NCBI RefSeq assembly: GCF_004331675.1
Contig: NZ_SJSN01000011.1
Location: forward strand, 62,001-126,000
Length of the DNA stretch: 64,000 bases
From: Pedobacter frigidisoli
GTDB lineage: Bacteria > Bacteroidota > Bacteroidia > Sphingobacteriales > Sphingobacteriaceae
Direction: 5' to 3'
Shown: positions 60,068 to 64,000 of the stretch, in pieces
Layout: each line of letters starts with the position of its first letter
How positions within the stretch are numbered: position 1 is the stretch's first letter
Notes under the pieces: generated by a model
The model's input: the letters and a program-made list of their open reading frames with translations, nothing else
Databases searched by the model: none
What the model was told of the DNA's origin: nothing
Translations under genes and position numbers: made by a program

Positions 60068-60102
60068 AACTAATTATGCAATAAATCATTGCGTAATTAG
60101 TT
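60068..60102 (+). promoter_or_regulatory. Hairpin between bamA and ompH
   Basis: AACTAATTATGCAAT (60068-60082) pairs with ATTGCGTAATTAGTT (60088-60102), one T-G wobble, 5-nt loop. There is no T-run after it on the plus strand, so it may be a processing or attenuation structure and not a terminator. Confidence 0.4.
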
Positions 60103-60238
60103 TAAAGAAAGCTTAGGGTTATTAACTATATCATTAACACACACACACAACCAATGAAACCATCAAGATTTGCTAATCAAATGAGGATAGCATAAAATCA
60201 TGATAGCTTCATCACATTTAAAAAACAATAAATAACTG

Positions 60239-60769
60239 ATGAAAAAAATTCTTTTTATCGCATTTCTACTTTGCACTTCATTTGGAGCTTTTGCCCAAAA
60301 ATTTGCCTATGTAGATACTGAGTATATTTTGAAACATTTACCAGAATATAAATCGGCATTAAGCCAGTTGGAAGTGGCTTCTAAACAATGGCAACAACAA
60401 GTAGATCAAAATTTCTCAGAAATCGACAGGATGTACAAAGCGTATCAGGCAGATCAGGTTTTATTAACCGATGATATGCGTAAACGCCGTGAGAATGAGA
60501 TTATCGAAAAAGAAAAACAAGCAAAAGAATTTCAACGCTTAAAGTTTGGTCCAGATGGAGATCTTTTTCAAAGTAGGGTTAAATTAATTAAACCTATTCA
60601 GGATAAGGTGGCAGAGGCGATTAAACAAATAGCAAAAGCAAAATATTTAGATTTCATTTTTGATAAGAGTAGCGAAGCAACCATGATGATCTATGCCAGT
60701 AGCAGTTATGATGTTAGTAATGATATCATTGTGAAACTGGGATATAAACCAGGAACTGCGAATAATTAG
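60239..60769 (+). CDS. OmpH/Skp-family periplasmic chaperone (first copy)
   Basis: This 176-residue protein has a signal peptide (to FGAFAQ) and the Skp-like helical hairpin: KFAYVDTEYILKHLPEYKSA, LEVASKQWQQQVDQNFSEID, and RRENEIIEKEKQAKEFQRLK. It prevents aggregation of outer-membrane proteins on the way to BamA. A second copy follows. The two share the VDTEYI/HINSEEV start and charged helix but only limited identity. It lies 191 nt after bamA. Confidence 0.88.
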   Translation: MKKILFIAFLLCTSFGAFAQKFAYVDTEYILKHLPEYKSALSQLEVASKQWQQQVDQNFSEIDRMYKAYQADQVLLTDDMRKRRENEIIEKEKQAKEFQRLKFGPDGDLFQSRVKLIKPIQDKVAEAIKQIAKAKYLDFIFDKSSEATMMIYASSSYDVSNDIIVKLGYKPGTANN

Positions 60770-60830
60770 TATATTCGCCCCTTGATTTTAGGAAAAACAA
60801 ATAAAAAAAATAAAAAAGTAAAATAGAACG

Positions 60831-61409
60831 ATGAGAAAGTTAATTAACGTATTCTTTGTAGCAGCAGGTTTATTGTTTACAGCGAATATGGCAAGTGCGC
60901 AACAGAAATTAGGTCACATTAATTCGGAAGAGGTTTTTGCAAATCTTCCTGAAGCTAAAGCGGCCCAAACCACATTAGAAACTTTAGGTAAAACCTTACA
61001 AGCTAGTATTGATGGGATGATAAAAGAATATCAAACTAAATTGGCAGCAGCCCAAGCTAAGGAGAAAACATTAAGTGAAGCTAATAAAGAAGCAGTTGGT
61101 AAAGAATTACAAGTTGCTGGTCAAGAATTACAAGATTTAGAAAAACGCATTACTGATGCTCGTACAAAAGCATCTCAAGACGTTGGTACAAAACAAGGTG
61201 AATTATTCCAACCTATTCAAGCTAAGGTTGCAACTGCAATTTCTGCTGTAGCTAAGGAAAAAGGTTTAGCTTACGTTTTCGATATCGCAAACGGACAAGG
61301 TGGTAATAACCTAGTTTTCTGGGAAGGTGGCGATGATATCACCGGAGCAGTTAAAACTAAGTTAGGAATTACTGCAACTGCAGCAAAAGCACCAGCGCCT
61401 AAGAAATAA
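60831..61409 (+). CDS. OmpH/Skp-family periplasmic chaperone (second copy)
   Basis: This 192-residue protein has a signal peptide (to ANMASAQ) and the same layout as the upstream ompH: LGHINSEEVFANLPEAKAAQ, a long amphipathic helix (KTLQASIDGMIKEYQTKLAA) and the C-terminal IQAKVATAISAVAKEKGLAY. A Lys/Ala/Pro-rich tail (TAAKAPAPKK) is extra. Paired ompH genes after bamA are the usual Bacteroidota arrangement. A terminator follows at 61464. Confidence 0.9.
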   Translation: MRKLINVFFVAAGLLFTANMASAQQKLGHINSEEVFANLPEAKAAQTTLETLGKTLQASIDGMIKEYQTKLAAAQAKEKTLSEANKEAVGKELQVAGQELQDLEKRITDARTKASQDVGTKQGELFQPIQAKVATAISAVAKEKGLAYVFDIANGQGGNNLVFWEGGDDITGAVKTKLGITATAAKAPAPKK

Positions 61410-61463
61410 GTTTGGAATTTTTAGTTTGGAGGCGTGAGTTTCCTTGCTAGTTAAAAAAAATAT

Positions 61464-61497
61464 AGCGGAATTAAGTTTAACTTAGTTCCGCTTTTTT
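61464..61497 (+). terminator. Terminator after ompH2
   Basis: AGCGGAATTAAGTT and AACTTAGTTCCGCT form an almost perfect 14-bp stem (one wobble) with a tiny loop and a six-T run. It ends the bamA-ompH transcript; the rest of the 327-bp gap to murI holds only repeat copy E. Confidence 0.8.
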
Positions 61498-61584
61498 GTT
61501 TTAAAGATTTTATATTAGGAGTAAGATATACCTTGTGATAGCGATTTGTTTGGTGTTAAATATTTAGGTTAACCTGATTGCAAT

Positions 61585-61686
61585 AAACCTGACAGTAGCG
61601 AGCATGAGTGCCGATTTTTCTTCGGCATGAGTAAAGCGAATGGCAGGGCTTGCGTTACCAAAATGTACCGAACCTTGCTTTACAAA
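61585..61686 (+). repeat. Dispersed hairpin element, copy E (diverged)
   Basis: The element starts AAACCTGACAGTAGCGAGC, has the core hairpin GCCGATTTTTCTTCGGC, then AGTAAAGCGAATGGCAGGG and ends ACCTTGCTTTACAAA. It follows the plan of copies A-D with lower identity. It lies between ompH2 and murI. Confidence 0.45.
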
Positions 61687-61736
61687 TCATTATTCGGTAG
61701 GGCAATTTTAACCTTATAAAAAGATAAACTATTTTA

Positions 61737-62555
61737 ATGCAACAGACATCACCCATTGGTATTTTCGATTCTGGTTACGGCGGCTTGACTGTTTTTCGCT
61801 CTATTGCAGATCAATTGCCAAACTACAATTATATCTATCTAGGCGATAATGCCCGTTCACCTTATGGAGATCATTCTTTCGAAACCATTTATAAATATAC
61901 CTTGGAATGTGTGGAATGGCTTTTTGCCAAGGGATGCCACTTAGTTATTCTGGCCTGCAATACAGCCTCAGCAAAAGCCTTAAGAACCATCCAACAAATA
62001 GATTTGCCTGCAAAATATCCTGATAGGAGGGTTTTGGGCGTAATTAGGCCAACAGCTGAAGTTATTGATGGCTACACAAAAACTAAAAAGGTTGGCGTAA
62101 TGGGTACTCGTGGAACGGTAAACTCACAATCTTATCTTTTAGAGATTAATAAGTTTTTTCCAGACATTAAGGTTTATCAGCAAAGTTGCCCAATGTGGGT
62201 TCCACTAATCGAAAACAATGAACATCTGCAATTGGGAGCAGATTTTTTTATTAATGAATATTGTAAACAATTAATGGATCAATCTGGGGAGATTGATTGT
62301 GTCTTATTGGCCTGCACCCATTACCCATTGTTAATGCCAAAACTTAAGCAAGTATTTCCAGCGCACATTAACATTTTAGCGCAAGGAGAAATTGTGGCCA
62401 GTAGTTTAGTCGATTATTTGGGAAGACATCCCGAGATCGAGGAAAAATTGGGTAAACAAGGAGAGAAATCTTTCTACACTAGTGGAGATCCCTCAGCTTT
62501 TGATGAACACGCTTCTATCTTTTTTGGAGCTGAGCTGAAAAGTAACAAGATGTAG
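61737..62555 (+). CDS. murI: Glutamate racemase
   Basis: This 272-residue enzyme makes D-glutamate for peptidoglycan. Motifs are PIGIFDSGYGGLTVF, YLGDNARSPYG, the first catalytic Cys74 in ILACNTASA, and the second, Cys193, in LLACTHYPLLMP. Length is normal. It follows the envelope genes on the same strand but is separated from ompH2 by a terminator and a repeat, so it probably has its own promoter, which was not identified. Confidence 0.95.
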   Translation: MQQTSPIGIFDSGYGGLTVFRSIADQLPNYNYIYLGDNARSPYGDHSFETIYKYTLECVEWLFAKGCHLVILACNTASAKALRTIQQIDLPAKYPDRRVLGVIRPTAEVIDGYTKTKKVGVMGTRGTVNSQSYLLEINKFFPDIKVYQQSCPMWVPLIENNEHLQLGADFFINEYCKQLMDQSGEIDCVLLACTHYPLLMPKLKQVFPAHINILAQGEIVASSLVDYLGRHPEIEEKLGKQGEKSFYTSGDPSAFDEHASIFFGAELKSNKM

Positions 62556-62655
62556 AAGTTATGCAAGCATAATATAGGCCATTAAATGCAATCATCATGC
62601 CTTAGACTACGCTTCATTTACAGATAGGCATGCACTTAGTGAGGTCTAGCGTGGT

Positions 62656-62786
62656 CGTCATTGCGAGAAACTATTCTTCATAGTTTCGTGGCAAACTCAT
62701 TGCTACTAGTATATTAGAAAGCGCAAGGTGGAGATTGCCATCCCGAAACATAGGGAATGAAATCGGAGAATATTCTCGCAATGACG
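62656..62786. repeat. Palindromic element with CGTCATTGCGAG ends
   Basis: A perfect 14-bp terminal inverted repeat, CGTCATTGCGAGAA (62656-62669) and TTCTCGCAATGACG (62773-62786), flanks about 100 bp of more variable sequence with GGTGGAGATTGCCATCCCG in it. Elements with these ends are a known dispersed repeat in many bacterial genomes. It fills much of the 303-bp gap between murI and the peroxidase gene; nothing else was found there. Confidence 0.75.
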
Positions 62787-62858
62787 GAAAACATCAATGG
62801 TAGGATGACTACGGTTCTTAGTTAGGGCTTAAATTCTTCCTGCTCAGCAATGCAAACC

Positions 62859-63998
62859 TTACTTTGGAAGTTTTTCTACTCGAGTCAGAATCGTAGGAGA
62901 AGATAATGCATCTAAGAAAGCAACAACAGCATCTTTTTCTGCTATGCTCAATTTTAAACCTTTTAATAATTTATCATTTTTAGGAAGTAATGGATCATTC
63001 TCTTGTTCTGCCCTAACGCGTTGAACAGGCATGCCAATATTGTACATATTCATTACACCATCCATATCTGGAAACAATCCATTATGAAACCAAGGTGCTG
63101 TTTTCATTACATTTCTTAAACTTGGCGTTTTAAATTTCCCAACATCCTCTGGTTTCTTGGTAACGTTATATAAGCCAAGGTCTTCGTATTTACGCTTAAA
63201 GTATGTTAAGCCATCATTATGGAATTCATTATCTGTAAATAGTGGGCCATTGTGGCAGTTGATGCAACGAGCCTTAGTACGGAATAAATGTAAACCCAGT
63301 ATTTGCTGATCTGTTAAGGCTTTTTTATCTCTTGCCAAGAAACGGTCAAAAGGTGTACGTCTGCTTACAATGCTGCGTTGAAAGGTTGCCAAACTTTCAA
63401 AGATTCTTTTGTTGCTGATGGTTTTTGATCCAAATGCATCAGAAAAATAAGGTTGATAACCTTTTATTTTACTCAGCTTTTTAGCCAGGGCTTTCATGTC
63501 TTGATGCATTTCATTATGTGCCGCTACAGGGCTTTCTGCCTGTTCTTCCAAACTTGCCGCTCTGCCATCCCAAAACAAGCGTTTGTAAAACCAAACGTTT
63601 TCTAAAGATGGTGCATTTCGAATATTCGTTAAATGATCATGACCAACGGAAACCTGGCGGCCATCTGTCCAATGTAGATCTGGAGCGTGGCAACTTGAAC
63701 ACGAAATTTGGTTCGACCCAGATAAGCGTGGATCGAAGAAGAGGATTTTGCCCAACTCCACAACCTTTTTAACCGAATCATTTTTAAGGTCTACAGGAGA
63801 GGGTGGAAGCTCTCCAAGCTCTTGAAAAACAGCGCCCTTATCTACGTTTGGTTTGGGCCACTGGTCGGTTGTTTTTGAATAAACCTTGCGCAAACTATCT
63901 ATACTCAAATCATCTTCATCATTAAAATCGGCAGATTGAAAAGAAAATATAATTAGCGCAGTGAGGATTAAGGCAAGCGTAAGAAAAACTTTATTCAT
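62859..63998 (-). CDS. Di-haem cytochrome c peroxidase
   Basis: This 379-residue protein has an N-terminal signal or anchor (FLTLALILTALIIFSFQS) and two CXXCH haem motifs, CSSCH (C100-H104) and CINCH (C245-H249). The surrounding segments are typical: LGKILFFDPRLSGSNQISCS, NAPSLENVWFYKRLFWDGRA and FKTPSLRNVMKTAPWFHNGL. It reduces hydrogen peroxide in the periplasm with electrons from a c-type cytochrome; a MauG-like role is possible. The ATG lies 2 nt inside the window end, so its promoter is not visible. Confidence 0.92.
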   Translation of the reverse strand: MNKVFLTLALILTALIIFSFQSADFNDEDDLSIDSLRKVYSKTTDQWPKPNVDKGAVFQELGELPPSPVDLKNDSVKKVVELGKILFFDPRLSGSNQISCSSCHAPDLHWTDGRQVSVGHDHLTNIRNAPSLENVWFYKRLFWDGRAASLEEQAESPVAAHNEMHQDMKALAKKLSKIKGYQPYFSDAFGSKTISNKRIFESLATFQRSIVSRRTPFDRFLARDKKALTDQQILGLHLFRTKARCINCHNGPLFTDNEFHNDGLTYFKRKYEDLGLYNVTKKPEDVGKFKTPSLRNVMKTAPWFHNGLFPDMDGVMNMYNIGMPVQRVRAEQENDPLLPKNDKLLKGLKLSIAEKDAVVAFLDALSSPTILTRVEKLPK

Positions 63999-64000
63999 GG

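Noticed and set aside
1..64000. CRISPR arrays, tRNA or rRNA genes and complete insertion sequences
   Set aside because: No regularly spaced repeats, no tRNA-like clover-leaf with a TTCGA arm, and no intact transposase was recognised while reading; a covariance-model scan was not possible here.

Overview
The window looks like a chromosomal segment of a Bacteroidota member of the Sphingobacteriaceae, most likely Pedobacter or a close relative. The support is AT-rich DNA, paired SusC/SusD outer-membrane proteins, type IX secretion genes (a PorT homologue beside menG, a PorG-like gene beside uppS and bamA, and a protein with a C-terminal sorting domain), many Bacteroidota -7 promoter boxes (TAnnTTTG), DUF5686, DUF3667 and DUF6089-type proteins, and an APC/Kup/TonB-receptor-rich membrane proteome. 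No rRNA, tRNA, CRISPR array, prophage or complete insertion sequence was seen.

Layout. 1-5.0 kb: a broken two-component-propeller gene cut by the window edge, a four-helix-bundle gene with an in-frame stop, the tRNA hydroxylase trhO and a DUF5686 outer-membrane protein. 5.2-11.6 kb: kbl, pheS with a degenerate Rieske-like lipoprotein and a TetR regulator in one tight operon, a Fic protein with its own candidate operator, and DUF3667. 11.6-18.1 kb: an ABC-2 exporter pair, carA, panB, a RluA-type pseudouridine synthase and small lipoproteins. 18.4-26.6 kb: a small polysaccharide utilisation locus made of GH30 glycosidase, SusD, SusC and, directly upstream, a membrane receptor whose output domain comes from an IS1595-type transposase. 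26.6-32 kb: a histidine kinase/response regulator pair, a class III aminotransferase and an ECF sigma/anti-sigma-like/Spy-like operon. 32-37.7 kb: split transketolase, Bcp peroxiredoxin, M23 peptidase, FAH-family hydrolase and a type IX secretion substrate. 37.8-48.6 kb: Kup potassium uptake, a frameshifted REP-associated transposase fused end-to-start with an amino acid permease, an MFS exporter, a TonB-dependent receptor and oligoendopeptidase F. 48.6-52.8 kb: UbiA-type prenyltransferase, engB, menG, porT and an SDR. 52.8-62.6 kb: a conserved envelope operon (YqeY, hydrolase, CBS, nadK, porG-like, uppS, bamA, two ompH, murI). 62.9-64 kb: a di-haem cytochrome c peroxidase.

Themes. (1) The receptor next to susC joins an extracellular 7TMR-DISM sensor to an IS1595 zinc ribbon and helix-turn-helix without the transposase catalytic domain. 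It is the obvious candidate regulator of the adjacent GH30/SusCD locus, and two 19-bp direct repeats upstream of susC are candidate targets. (2) At least five intergenic copies of a roughly 92-102 bp element share conserved ends but carry different central hairpins. (3) Several genes (pheS, engB, the aminotransferase, the receptor, probably fic) have the -7 box only 3-6 nt before the start codon, which predicts leaderless transcripts. (4) Four genes carry visible lesions: two in-frame TAA codons, one homopolymer frameshift and one deletion with frameshift.
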